Of a stretch of 64,000 nt of DNA, positions 24,205-35,580 are shown piece by piece. Numbering within the stretch: the first letter of the stretch is position 1; the number at the start of each line of letters is the position of its first letter. Made by a program: the position numbers and the translations under genes. The stretch is taken from NCBI RefSeq assembly GCF_025698545.1, contig NC_068571.1, positions 47,277,733-47,341,732 of the forward strand, in the 5' to 3' direction. The notes under the pieces were generated by a model, which was given only the letters and a program-made list of their open reading frames with translations, was not told where the DNA came from and did no database searches. Source of the DNA: Gossypium raimondii. Lineage: Eukaryota; Streptophyta; Magnoliopsida; Malvales; Malvaceae.

Positions 24205-25015
24205 GCAACATGTCTCGAAAACAATATGGAATTATTTATCTAACATCCGAAGATGCATGTAAGGCATTGGTATTGGATGGACATTATGAGTGGCATGAGA
24301 TATTACGTGAAGCATTTTTCAGAGGATTGCTTATAGATTTTCTGACTTGGGAATGATGATTGATCATGGAGGAAATATATTCCTCTTCAAGATAAACATA
24401 ATTTCTTAATTATGGAAGAATTTGTTTATGATAGAGTTGATTTACTTGGTGAGCACAATGATTTGTATAATGACTTAATCTTTGACCAAAATCTGTTTCT
24501 GATGCACTTGTTGATGGTATGTATAATGGATTTGGTGTGTTCTTTTTCATATATGGTAGTGGTGATACTTGTGGAGATCAATCATTGCTGGGGTTAGATC
24601 AAAAGGTAAAATTATTGTTGTTGCATCTTTAGAATAAGTTTTCTGTTGTTGTTACCTAGGGAAGAAATGCTCACTCTAGATTTAAGATTCCCTTGAAGTT
24701 CAATAAGGATTCATGTTTTCGTGTTAAATAAGGTAGTCCATTTGAGATGAAGCTCCAATGACACATAGAAATGCATTTGAATCAATTGATGGTATGCTGA
24801 GGGACATTATACGTTTTATCGATCCTGATTCTGAGCATAAAATATTTGATGGAAAAATAGCGTTATTGGATGATGATTTTCGTTAAATTCTTCAAGGTAG
24901 CAACTAGCAAGGCTGACATTGTCTTAGCTTTTATCTACAAATCATAGATTTGGAATCATTATATGTTGCTTATCTTGAGGAATTCAACATCTGATACAAT
25001 ATTTGCAACACCTTT
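24205..25015 (+). pseudogene. Helitron PIF1-type helicase relic
   Basis: Read across frames, the segment gives an ordered series of helicase pieces. They are SEDACKALVLDGHYEWHEIL (about 24245-24310), SDALVDGMYNGFGVFFFIYG followed by a ruined Walker A GSGDTCGD (about 24500-24580), RSKGKIIVVAS (24596-24632), HSRFKIPLKFNKDS, EAPMTHRNAFESIDGMLRDI (about 24750-24810), and KIFDGKIALLDDDFR-stop-ILQ (about 24838-24895). The order and wording fit the PIF1-like helicase of plant Helitrons. Frameshifts and stops are many. The Rep domain and the Helitron ends were not found. Confidence 0.75.
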
Positions 25016-25189
25016 AACTTGATCCGCCTATAGTCTCGATCAAACAATGCTACTCGATAATTCTTTTGATTATATTGTCAATTATTACAATCAGAACTAT
25101 TCCGGTTGCTGTTAAATCAAGTGAGCTAGAACTGTACTTGTAAATCCGAGTTTGACCATTTTAAACACATCATTTTTTTTTTCAAAACA

Positions 25190-25445
25190 TGTATGAGGTA
25201 TTAATACCCTTGGCTTGAAAGTATTGATACCCTAAGTTTGGGTGCTGGTACCATGTTCTCTTATTTGGTTACTGACTTGTGAGGTATCGACATCCACAGT
25301 TCAAGTATTGATACTTTGACTGAAGGTATTGGTATTTGGGTACTAGGTATCCATTCCCAACCTGTCTAGAATCTCTATTTGGCTGGTAATTTAGTAAGTG
25401 TTGGTACCCTTGTTCTGGGTACTGATACTGGATGCAGTACAACCC
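25190..25445. repeat. Cluster of short palindromic words (ggtaNNgatacc type)
   Basis: Variants of ggtattgatacc recur many times, sometimes with t/c changes: gtattaatacc, gtattgatacc, ggtatcgacatcc, gtattgatact, ggtattggta, gggtactgatact. The words are themselves near-palindromes. The cluster resembles the word clusters inside the solo LTRs of this window, so it may be a fragment of another LTR. Confidence 0.5.
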
Positions 25446-25689
25446 AAGTTGCCCTTCTAAAGGTAGCTTGTTATGCAAGAAAACCATTCTAATGACTTGC
25501 TACTCACTCAAACATAATTTAAGGTCTCTGACCCCTTTAAAGCTCACAAAGACATGTTAATTTCTAATACTAAACAAACTATGCCAATAACTCTATTCTC
25601 GATATACATATTAAATCATTATAAAATTCTGTTGTACTTTAGATTGTAAATGGGATACTAATACCTACTCTAGTTTGATTAAAAAAAAT

Positions 25690-26035
25690 TTAAATTAAAT
25701 TTGGAAATTATTAAGCCAAGCTCGAGCTTAGTAATATTCAACTCGAACGGCTCGTAAGTCTTATTGAGCTTTTCTTATTTTTATACTATAAAATCATGTT
25801 TAATGCTTTTACCTTTGATATATATTATTAAACCTAAGTTTAATTATTGAGTTTAAGCTTGCGTACAAAAATTGGTAAACAAGTTTAATCGAGCTCAAGT
25901 AGCTTGATTATAGCTCAAGCAAAAACTTGAGCTTAAAAATAGATGTTCGATCAAGTTTGAATCGAGTGTCAAACTCCGAATTTTGAGTTGAATTCAAACT
26001 CGAACTTAAAAATATTTGAATTCAATTCGACTCAA
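25690..26035. repeat. Dispersed foldback repeat rich in 'ctcgagct' words
   Basis: Contains repeated and inverted forms of gagctcaag, cttgagct, actcgaac and aattcaactcg. The pattern is an imperfect foldback. No coding content. Confidence 0.45.
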
Positions 26036-27058
26036 CTTGGTTATACTTCTAAATGCAATCTTTACAACCCAAAAACATAATACAAAGGATGTGAATTTAA
26101 CATAAGGATGCATCTCTTCATCAAGTTTACTAAAAACCAATCAACTTTAAATTCATTGATACTCACATGATTTCTAATAACATCCTATAATATACATTAA
26201 ACAAACTGATAATAAAGAAAATAAGTTGCCACATATTTCACAATCACCTATTAATTTTAGGTCTTATTAGACCTCTTAAAGCTCTTTATCCATTTCATCT
26301 CTATTAGCCAATTTTGAAGAATCAAATTAAAGTACAACTTCATCTATACTCTTTTGTGTCCAAAAGATTACACTTTGAGCTATTGAATTCTATTAAACTT
26401 TAACTCATCATCAAGTACAATTTTATCTATACTCTTTTTTGTATATTAGTTTTTCTTTTAAACTGAGTTAATCTTTGGTCAACTTGTAACACTTAAGTTA
26501 AATTAGGTGTTGTTTGATAAATTGAAAAATAAGTTTTTAGTATAAAATTTATAATTTTTAATTTACATTATAAAATTGTTTGTTATGTTAATAAAAATTA
26601 AATGTTGAATATAATTATATTGTTTGAGATTAATAAATTATAATTTTTTAAATTATTTATTTCATAAATTAATATTATTAATATAATATTTTATATTCTT
26701 TTGGATAAAATTAAATATAATAATTTGAACATTTCATTTTTAACAAAATAAAAATAATATTTTATTTTTATTTTATTTTTAAAACTAAAATCAACTAATC
26801 TTTTCAACATTAAGTGATAAGTAGCTATCTACGTACTTATTTTACTCTATATTTTTGCTAAAAATTTGAATTAACTAATAATTTATTATGGTTATTAAAC
26901 ATAAAACATATATATAAATTAAATTTTGAAAATTTTCTTTTTGAAAAAATGAAAATTGTCAATGGTTTATCAAATACACCCAATTAACGTGACTAAGTTA
27001 GTACCCAATTAATTTGTGACACCAAAGATATATTGTATCCACCTGTCTTTTTTGAGGA
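26036..27058. other. AT-rich spacer, nothing recognised
   Basis: Low-complexity sequence with no coding, RNA or clear transposon signal that I can support. Confidence 0.5.
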
Positions 27059-27059
27059 A

Positions 27060-30000
27060 AATGGTGAAATTTCAATTTAGTTCCTATGCTCCAGTTAAAT
27101 TTTATATCATATAATAATGGTGAAATTTCAATTTGATCAACGTGCTACACTCAAATTTAAGATTCAATCTTTATACTTCAAACCTTTTGATATAAATTGG
27201 TACCTTTGTTTGTTTGCTTTTTTTTAATCATTGATTAGATCAAATACTTTATTTTGATTAAAATGATGATGTAACTTTTAAGTGTTATTGACACTATTAC
27301 GATTATTTGTTAAATTCAATTCCATTGTAATGCCATTTTTTGTTACATGATACTAAGTGAGTATTTTTTTTTTAATTTCAAAATGTCACATAAACAATTT
27401 TACTAGAAGAATTTAAGGCATTAACAATTGAATTTGAATTATTAAATTTAAAAAAATTGTAACACCCCTCGCCTGACCCAATTGTCAAGTTCGAACTATA
27501 GGATGCTACATTCGTTGCCGAAGCAACTACATTCAAATATACAATAATTAATCATTCACACATGCGATTAAGCATCAATCACATTCAATTTATGTTAAAT
27601 AATCATTTTCAGATCTTATACAAGCTTATGAAAGCTCTTTTGTAAATCTGAATATGAAATAAGACCAAATTGCAAAGTCTTGAAAATTTAGGATCGGCGT
27701 TGCGATTTCATCACTTCCACATCGTGACGTTGCCAACACAGTAAGTCACATCACAACTTCATGTCATTTGATGTCACGGCGTCACTTATTGTCAGCCGAC
27801 GTTGTAATAAGAGAGGTTGGTCGTCGAAACGTGGCTCTTGTTTTTGGCAAAAATGTACAATTTGATACCTAAACCAAAGTTTCGAACAAAACCTTTCAAT
27901 ATGTTCATCTATTAATCACTACTACTTGATTCAAAACATACCAACACATACCAAACAAGTTCAAACATTCAAATTTAACTTATTATCAAGACATTCAATA
28001 CTTATTCATCAATTAGATTTAAACAATTCAATATCATTATAACATACCAGCCAAGTCATTCAAATACCAATCTTTACCTATACAATACCATATTGAAACA
28101 TTCCATTTCACTTTAATTACATACACTTGTGTACATTATACATACCAAAGGCTTATAGGCCTTAAGTATGAACATCAAACATACCATTTCAACTAAGCAT
28201 CAACTTAGCTATTTTACTTATCTCAATCTACCAACTTCAACATACCAAGTTTAATTAGGTTCATGTTTCTCCTTTCTAAAAGCATCAACAAATTGTCAAA
28301 TCATGCATTAAATAAATCACATGCTATGACCAACATTCAAAATCATATACACTAAAACACTTATATACATACCACAACCCTAGACTCAAAATGATCGTAT
28401 AACTACCGATTCGGTGATAGTGTGAGCTTCGAGACGATTCAACTTGACAAGTTCTGCAAAGAAAGGGAAAACAAATAATGTAAGCATATAGGATGCTTAG
28501 TAAGTTCAAATGTATTATACAAAACTTACCTTATTCTTACCTAACATTTGTAAGTTACTTTAGCTTGACATAAGAATTGGCTAGACATGGCAATAAAAAA
28601 CACCAACGTTGTAAGCATTGACTTATAATCAAAACCATTTGATACCACAGTTACTTAACATGCCAATTCATGTCACTTTAGGTAATTAATCTTAAAAACA
28701 CATTCAATCAAGAGATAATACAATCACATACATGTCAAAGACATTACTCCAATTAATTTTTCATACTCAATTCATTCAATATTTTTCCATTTGATATCAA
28801 GTTCATTCCATCCCATTCAATTTCTCATTTTCATATAAATTACATCCCTCGATGAACTCTAGTAAACGAACTTGGATACACAGGTATCTACACTACACCA
28901 GTTGTTCATCCGAGCTGAATATATATATCAGGTTACCCGTCTAGGCTAAACCTTTATAACGACACATCAAGTTACTCGTCCGAGTTAAATCTGTGCCACA
29001 TACATTTGAGAATCCGCAACAAATGCTGGACTTCAGTAACATCTGTAATAAATACCGTACAAGTGTGCATAAGACCCCATTGGCATGTCAATCGTATCCC
29101 AACTTTTACTAAGTTCACATGAGCATCTTTACACATATAAGCGTCACATTTCAATTTAGTCCAATTCTAGCCTTTCATATCAATTCACAATTAATTAATC
29201 CACAATCAAACATACATAACAACCTAAGTAAATAAATATCATATGAACTTACCTGATCAAAACACCAAACAAGTTAATTTTTTAGGGACTAATCAATAAT
29301 TTTAACTTTTCCTCGATTATCTCCACTTTGATCTGGTTCTTACTCTAAATAATTATTTTATACAATCCATCAATTCTAAAAATTTTATATTATGACATGA
29401 CATGAATGAACCTATATAATTTCATTTTATACCCTTAAAGTTTTACATTTTATTCATTTTAGTCCCGAATTGAAATAGTCATAACTTTCAACTTTTAGCA
29501 TTGGTTTAAAATTTGACTTCACATACATTTATTAGGGACCCTTTACTTTCTATTTATACCAAAATTTCACAATAATTTCAAATTTTATTCACTTTGGTCC
29601 CTATGCACAAAACTAACAATTAAACTTTACAATCTAGTCCTTTTATAATCTAAACTTAAAATTTATCAATTTCAAGCCTAATTCTTCAAGAAATTAATAA
29701 TGATAACTTTTAAAATTTACAAATTAGTACATGGGCTAGCTAAATCAAGCTCCCATGACTTCAAAAACATAAAAAATTAAAGAAAAAAGACTTGAATTTA
29801 CTTACCTATTAGATGGTCGAATGTTTGAACTTCAAAAATGGTTTTTCCTTAGGTTTTTATGTTCGGCCGGTTAAAAAAAAGATGAAGAAGATAGAATATC
29901 CCACTATCATAGGTCTTTTATACTTTTATTAGTCTTTAATTAACCTAAATTAATTAATTTAATCAAACTTAATTAACATTAAGCTTTTAAATTTCCAACG

Positions 30001-30320
30001 GTGGAGAACACCATCATCAAGCACTATCTCCTAATAAAAAATGGATTATTTACCATTTTGAACTTTTGGCTAATTGCAATTAATAGGCCAAATTGATGGG
30101 CCAAACATCAATATTATTTTATACTAGCTCCATCAATATTTATATTAAATATTTTCGGACTCGGTTTACGGAAATGGAGTTCTAAAACCGTCTTTTCCGG
30201 CACCACTAAAAACTAGGCTGTTATAAAAATAGAAGAACTAAAGCTCTAAAAATAAAAGTATGAAGACTAAATTTAAAATATATAAAGTGTACAAAGACTT
30301 GAAATATATTTTAATATTCA
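27060..30320. repeat. Foldback MITE split by an LTR insertion
   Basis: The left part (27060-27457) and right part (30226-30320) together align with the uninterrupted copy at 19787-20180. For example, gaatttgaattattaaattt on the left and gactaaatttaaaatatataaag on the right correspond to neighbouring phrases there. The interruption is the solo LTR at 27458-30225. Confidence 0.6.
27458..30225. mobile_element. Solo LTR (Ty3/gypsy-type by inference), copy 1
   Basis: A 2768-bp segment beginning TGTAACACCCCTCGCC and ending GGCTGTTATA, flanked by perfect AAAAT duplications (27453-27457 and 30226-30230). There is no gag-pol coding sequence and no second LTR. Near the left end it shares ggatgctacattcgttgccg with the copy at 56605. 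A cluster of gtgacg/cgtcac words lies at about 27690-27835. Strand cannot be set without internal sequence. Confidence 0.75.
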
Positions 30321-31010
30321 AATATATACCCTATAATTTGACCCAAAAATAATTAATAATTAACCCTAAGGCTGAGCAAGAAAAATCGAAAAATTGAAAA
30401 CCTACATGAACCTATGTATTTGGGCAGTTTATGTAATACAAGCTTAAAAATTGCGGTTACACTAAAACTGAATCAATTCTATTTTTTCTAATTTATAATT
30501 AATTTTAATTTTATGATATAAAATAAATATTTTATATTTAAATTACTGAAAATAATTTAAAATTTCTTAAAAGATATTTTTTAGAAATATTTATGAAAAA
30601 TATTTTGAAATATTATCAAATAATATACAAAACCATAAAACAACATAGATGAAGCCAAAAGTTGTTATTTGAGGGCCAAAATTAAAATTTAAAATTTAAA
30701 AGGGTTAAAGTAAATTTTTTCTTTGTAATATGCTTGTTAGTTTAGAATTTCAAAGGATTAAATTAAAAAAATCATCTTTAAAGAGTCAAAGAGTAATTTT
30801 ACCGTTAAATTAACTTATAATTTTAAATTTTTAAAAAACTAAATTAATAATATACCATTTTAAAGGCACTTTAATGTCGTACCTATAAACAAAGTTTATT
30901 TTGTTAAAATAAATTTAAAAATTTAAAATAAAAATTAATATAAAAATAAAAAATGGAACCGATCCCAATAAATAATTCAAAAAATTAAAGAAAACCAATT
31001 TAGAGACACT
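30321..31010. other. AT-rich spacer upstream of the MRF promoter
   Basis: Low-complexity sequence with many attaaaat phrases. I see no gene or clear element. Confidence 0.5.
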
Positions 31011-31054
31011 CAGAGAGGGAAGATCGCTTTAGTCCGTGCCGTGTAGTAAAGATG

Positions 31055-31135
31055 CCACGTGGACTCCAAAAAACCGATAACATCCCATTGCCATTGATGA
31101 CGTGTAATTATAACCGTAGCCTCCCTATATATATG
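31055..31135 (+). promoter_or_regulatory. Probable core promoter of the MA3-domain gene, with ACGT elements
   Basis: GCCACGTGGAC near 31056 is a G-box/ABRE-type core. GATGACGTGT near 31087 is a second ACGT element about 30 bases on. CTATATATATG at about 31124-31134 is a good TATA box. ACGT pairs are typical bZIP sites in ABA, light or stress response. Spacing to the inferred 5'UTR (about 31160-31409) is consistent. An ORF beginning at 31052 covers this region but is not credible as coding. Confidence 0.55.
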
Positions 31136-31409
31136 ATTATATCCCTTCTTTTTCGATCCCTTCTTTTCTGCCCTCATCCATTTCCTGTTTCTAACAGATT
31201 TTCCGACCCGAAACTTGGATCCGACGACCCTTTTCCTTTGATCTAGGGCTCCATTTTCCCTTCTTCTTCACATCGCCCTTTGTTTTGGTGAACTGGAATC
31301 CCAGCTCCGGTTCTTAGATCCGGTTTACTCCTGTTTTGGGCTTCAGATCCGGGCCACAAACAGAAGGGATCGGGTTACGTCTCTTTTACTTCATTTCTTT
31401 TGGAATCAG

Positions 31410-32534
31410 GTCTTTTTTTTGCTCATTCTTATCTTCTTCTTTAGTTTTTGCTTTTTGTTGCTTTTGTTTGCCTTTAACTTGTTTGGTTGCTCGGAAAAAT
31501 GGTGGGAAAAAATGAAGGAAAGTAGAGTGTTCAGTGTGACCGTTACGGTTTTTAATAGAAGACGATTTGTCTTTACTTAGTTGACGAGTTTTTATTGTAT
31601 TCTACTGTTTGGTTTTGTCAGTTGCTTTTAATTTTTTTTTAAACTGCTACTCAAGATTTGTTTAATTAATTGTTTATTCGAATTGAACTTAGTTCATCAG
31701 ATAACAGTGTAATACTTAGTCGATGTGATTGTATTGTATTTTACTGTTTTTCTTTTTCTAATTTGCTTTTGATTGTTTTTCACTGCTAATCCAAGATTTC
31801 TTTGATTAGTTGTTTATTCCAATTGAACTTAGTCCATCAGATAACAGTGTAATACTTAGTCGATGTGATTGTATTGTATTTTACTGTTTTTTTTCCTAAT
31901 TTGCTTTTGATTGTTTTTCACTGCTAATACAAGATTTCTTTGATTAGTTGTTTATTCCAATTGAAATTAGTTCATCAGATAACAGTGTAATACTTAGTCG
32001 ATGTGATTTTATTGCATTTTGCTTTTGCTTTTGCTTCTTTTTTTGTTTTTTTGCACTGCTAATCAAGATTTCTTTAATTAGTTGTTTATTCAAATTGAAC
32101 ATAGTTCATCCAAAAACAGTGTAATACTTAGTCGACGAGATTGTATTGCATTTTACTGGTTTCTCTCCGTTGCTTTTGAAGTTCTTTTACTGCTAATCGA
32201 GATTTCTTCAATTAATTGTTAATTCCAATTGACCTTAGTTCAACAGAAAACAGTGTAATACTTAGTCATATATGATTAATTGCATTTTGCTTTTGATTCT
32301 TTTTGTTCACTGCTAATCAAGATTTTTTTAATTAGCTGTTTATTCAAGTTGAACATAGTTCAGCCAAAAACAGTGTAATACTTAGTTGACGAGATTGCAT
32401 TGCATTTTACTGGTTTCTCTCCGTTGCTTTTGAAGTTTTTTTCGCTGCAACTCGAGATTTATTTAATTAATTGTTTATTCCAATTAAACATGCTTCATAC
32501 GAAAACAGTGCAAACTAAGAGTATTTACTTGTAG
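31410..32534 (+). other. Putative 5'UTR intron of the MA3-domain gene
   Basis: A donor AATCAG|gtctttt at 31410 and an acceptor cttgtag ending at 32534 leave a short leader (15 bases) before the ATG at 32550. The sequence is T-rich as plant introns are. Most of it is a tandem array (see next entry). Long leader introns often raise expression in plants; that role here is inference. Confidence 0.55.
31570..32516. repeat. Tandem array of about seven 120-140 bp units in a 5'UTR intron
   Basis: Each unit contains ctgctaatcaagatttcttt, attagttgtttattcc and acagtgtaatacttagtcga. The acagtg anchor recurs at 31704, 31844, 31982, 32116, 32250, 32370 and 32505, so spacing is 140, 138, 134, 134, 120 and 135 bases. 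The last copy has drifted (acagtgcaaacta). Confidence 0.85.
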
Positions 32535-32549
32535 GTTGGTGAAGAGTAA

Positions 32550-35500
32550 ATGGCATCAGGTGAGGGATTTCTTACTGATGAACAAAGGGAAGTGTTGAAA
32601 ATAGCGAGTCAAAATGCGGAGACTCCTTTACCATCTCCTAGATTGTCATCATCACCGAAATCCCCTACTTCTTTGCTTTCCGATCACCACTTAAAGGATC
32701 CTGCTGGTGGTAAGGCACCAACTTGTGGTGTTGGAGTGAGGCATGTTCGTCGGTCTCACTCAGGGAAGTTTGTCCGTGTAAAGAAAGGTGAGCCTTCTTA
32801 CTGCTTTGGCTATTTGATTTCATTTTGGTTTTATAATTATTTTTATGTATACCTAGGTTTTCTTTCATCATATTGTATTGTTGGGATAAGTTGCATTCAA
32901 ATCAGTAACTGGTGAAGCTGACTTTTACTAAATAAAGTAGGGTTCGAGGGAAAAATGGCAGAGTACCAAAAAGTCGTATAATATTGACTACTCATCATCA
33001 ATCTCACCTTAAATGTGTAACTTGATCGTAAAAGATATATTGAAGTTACTGCTGGACGGTGTGATATTTGTAATTTTTGTAGAGGTTGGTATGCACCTTT
33101 CTTAACTTGCTGAGCAAGTAATTCAGAATGATTCCTATTATATGGTTTACTTACGCTGGAATTGTAGTTAGCAAATTGGGGCCTCAGTAAGATGAAAATA
33201 GTTTGGGGAAGTTTCAAATTTTGTTTGTTGATTTTATACCTATAGGTACATTAGCACTTAAAAGTGTTTCATCTTGTGTTCTATTATCCCATGATTTGGG
33301 TTTCTTCTCTCCCTGTAATTCATTTAAGCTTAATGGTGTAAGCTCAGATTGACTTATGGTGCTATGGTGCTATGGTGCTATGCTGCTTTGTGTCTGCATT
33401 TTTGTCAAAGAACTTAGCTGAAATGTGGGAGAGTCACCAAGGAGTTCTTATATGTTTTTTCTTACTGATTAATTGTTATCCTCCTTAATAATGTTAAAAC
33501 AGATGGTGCTGGTGGAAAGGGAACATGGGGGAAACTGCTTGATACTGACAGGGAATCACATATAGATCGAAATGATCCTAACTATGACAGTGGAGAGGTA
33601 TTTGTACCTTTTAGTCTGTTGTATTTTTCATACTTGCTTTTTTACATTTCTTTATCTGGTAAACCACAGTTGTTCATAGAGTTAATGCCACTTGTACCTG
33701 CCGTCGATAGTTATTTGTTAATAAGTTCTGATGATGTTTAATTTATTTACCCTTGTCTTTGCCAGGAACCATATCAACTTGTTGGTTCAACTATTTCTGA
33801 CCCTCTAGATGAGTACAAAAAAGCAGTTGTCTCGATAATAGAAGAATATTTTAGCACTAGCGATGTGGAATTGGCAGCATCCGACCTCAAAGATCTTGGC
33901 TCAAGTGAATTTCATCCTTATTTTATTAAGAGGCTTGTCTCCATTGCCATGGACAGGCATGATAAAGAGAAGGAAATGGCCTCGGTTTTGCTTTCTTCAT
34001 TATATGCTGATGTCATCAGCCCAAACCAGATTAGGGATGGTTTTGTTATGCTTCTCGATGCTGCGGATGACCTTGCTGTGGACATACTGGATGCAGTCAA
34101 TATCCTTGCTCTGTTCGTAGCTCGTGCTGTGGTTGATGAGATACTGCCTCCAGCATTCCTCACAAGGGCAAAGAAGACACTTCCTGAATCTTCCAAGGGA
34201 TATCAGGTTCTTCAAACTGCGGAGAAGAGCTATCTCTCGGCACCCCACCATGCTGAACTTTTAGAGAGGAGGTGGGGCGGTAGCATTCATGTCACAGTTG
34301 AGGAAATGAAGAAAAAGATTGCTGATCTTTTAAGGGAGTATGTGGAGAGTGGTGACACATTTGAGGCCTGTAGATGTATAAGGGAATTAGGTGTTTCGTT
34401 CTTTCATCATGAGGTTGTTAAGAGGGCTTTGGTTCTTGCCATGGAAATTCAAGCAGCGGAACTGCTAATGCTGAAACTCCTAAAGGAAGCAGCTGAGGAA
34501 GGGTTGATAAGTTCGAGTCAAATGGTGAAAGGGTTTGCTCGGTTAGCAGAGAGTCTTGATGATCTTGCCCTTGACATACCATCTGCGAAAACCTTGTTTC
34601 AATCCATTGTCCCAAAAGCTATATCTGAAGGATGGCTTGATGCATCATTCACAAAGTCCTCATGTGAAGATGGAGAGGGTCAAAGTGAAGAAAAAAGATT
34701 GAGACGGTACAAGGAGGAGGTTGTAACTATAATTCATGAGTATTTTCTCTCAGATGATATTCCGGAACTCATCCGGAGTCTTGAAGATCTAGGGTTGCCT
34801 GAATTTAATCCTATTTTCTTGAAGAAGCTTGTCACTCTTGCCCTAGATAGGAAGAACAGGGAGAAAGAAATGGCGTCGGTTTTGCTCTCTGCTCTTCACA
34901 TTGAAATCTTTTCAACCGAAGATATAGTGAATGGGTTTGTCATGCTTCTGGAGTCTGCAGAAGACACGGCCTTGGATATTTTGGATGCTTCGACTGAGCT
35001 TGCTCTCTTCTTGGCGAGGGCTGTTATCGATGATGTGTTAGCCCCGTTGAATCTTGATGAGATAGCAAGCAAGTTGTCACCAAATTGCAGTGGAAGTGAG
35101 ACTATCCGCATGGCACGATCACTTATAACCGCACGCCATGCTGGTGAGCGGCTCCTCAGATGCTGGGGAGGTGGAACTGGCTGGGCTGTAGAAGATGCAA
35201 AGGACAAGATAATGAAGCTCCTTGAGGAATACGAAAGTGGAGGTGTTGTAGCTGAAGCTTGCCAATGTATCCGTGACCTTGGAATGCCATTCTTTAACCA
35301 CGAAGTGGTTAAAAAAGCACTAGTGATGGCCATGGAGAAGAAAAACGATAGGATGCTGAATCTGTTACAGGTATGTTTCGACGAAGGGCTAATTACCATT
35401 AATCAAATGAGCAAAGGCTTCACCCGAGTAAAGGACGGCCTTGATGATCTAGCTCTTGATATTCCAAATGCAAAAGATAAATTCAGTTTCTATATGGAGT

Positions 35501-35580
35501 ATGCCCAGAAGAAAGGGTGGCTTCTTACATCCTTCGGGTCATCTGCAATGGAAGCTCCACCAATCGCCACAGCCTCCTGA
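32550..35580 (+). CDS. MRF3/ECIP1-like: MA3-domain translation regulatory factor (MRF/ECIP1 family)
   Basis: Three coding exons, 32550-32787, 33503-33597 and 33766-35580, join in phase to 715 residues, the usual length for this plant family. A Ser/Pro-rich N-terminus (PLPSPRLSSSPKSPTSLL) is followed by four MA3 domains, each of helical repeats, at roughly residues 125-240, 285-400, 420-540 and 580-695. Domains 1 and 3 share EKEMASVLLS; domains 2 and 4 share LDDLALDIP. MA3 domains bind the helicase eIF4A. Arabidopsis MRF proteins act in translation under TOR/energy control, and ECIP1 was reported to interact with ethylene-signalling proteins. The start ATGGCATCAGG follows the acceptor by 15 bases. 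From memory the Arabidopsis orthologue At4g24800 neighbours the STICHEL-like gene At4g24790, which fits this window. Confidence 0.9.
33355..33386. repeat. Short tandem repeat of tatggtgc units in an intron
   Basis: Three to four copies of an 8-9 base unit (atggtgct) lie in the first coding-region intron of the MA3 gene. Minor feature. Confidence 0.6.

Noticed and set aside
31052..31246. 64-codon ORF before the MA3-domain gene
   Set aside because: It covers the G-box and TATA box, so it is promoter sequence; no family resemblance.
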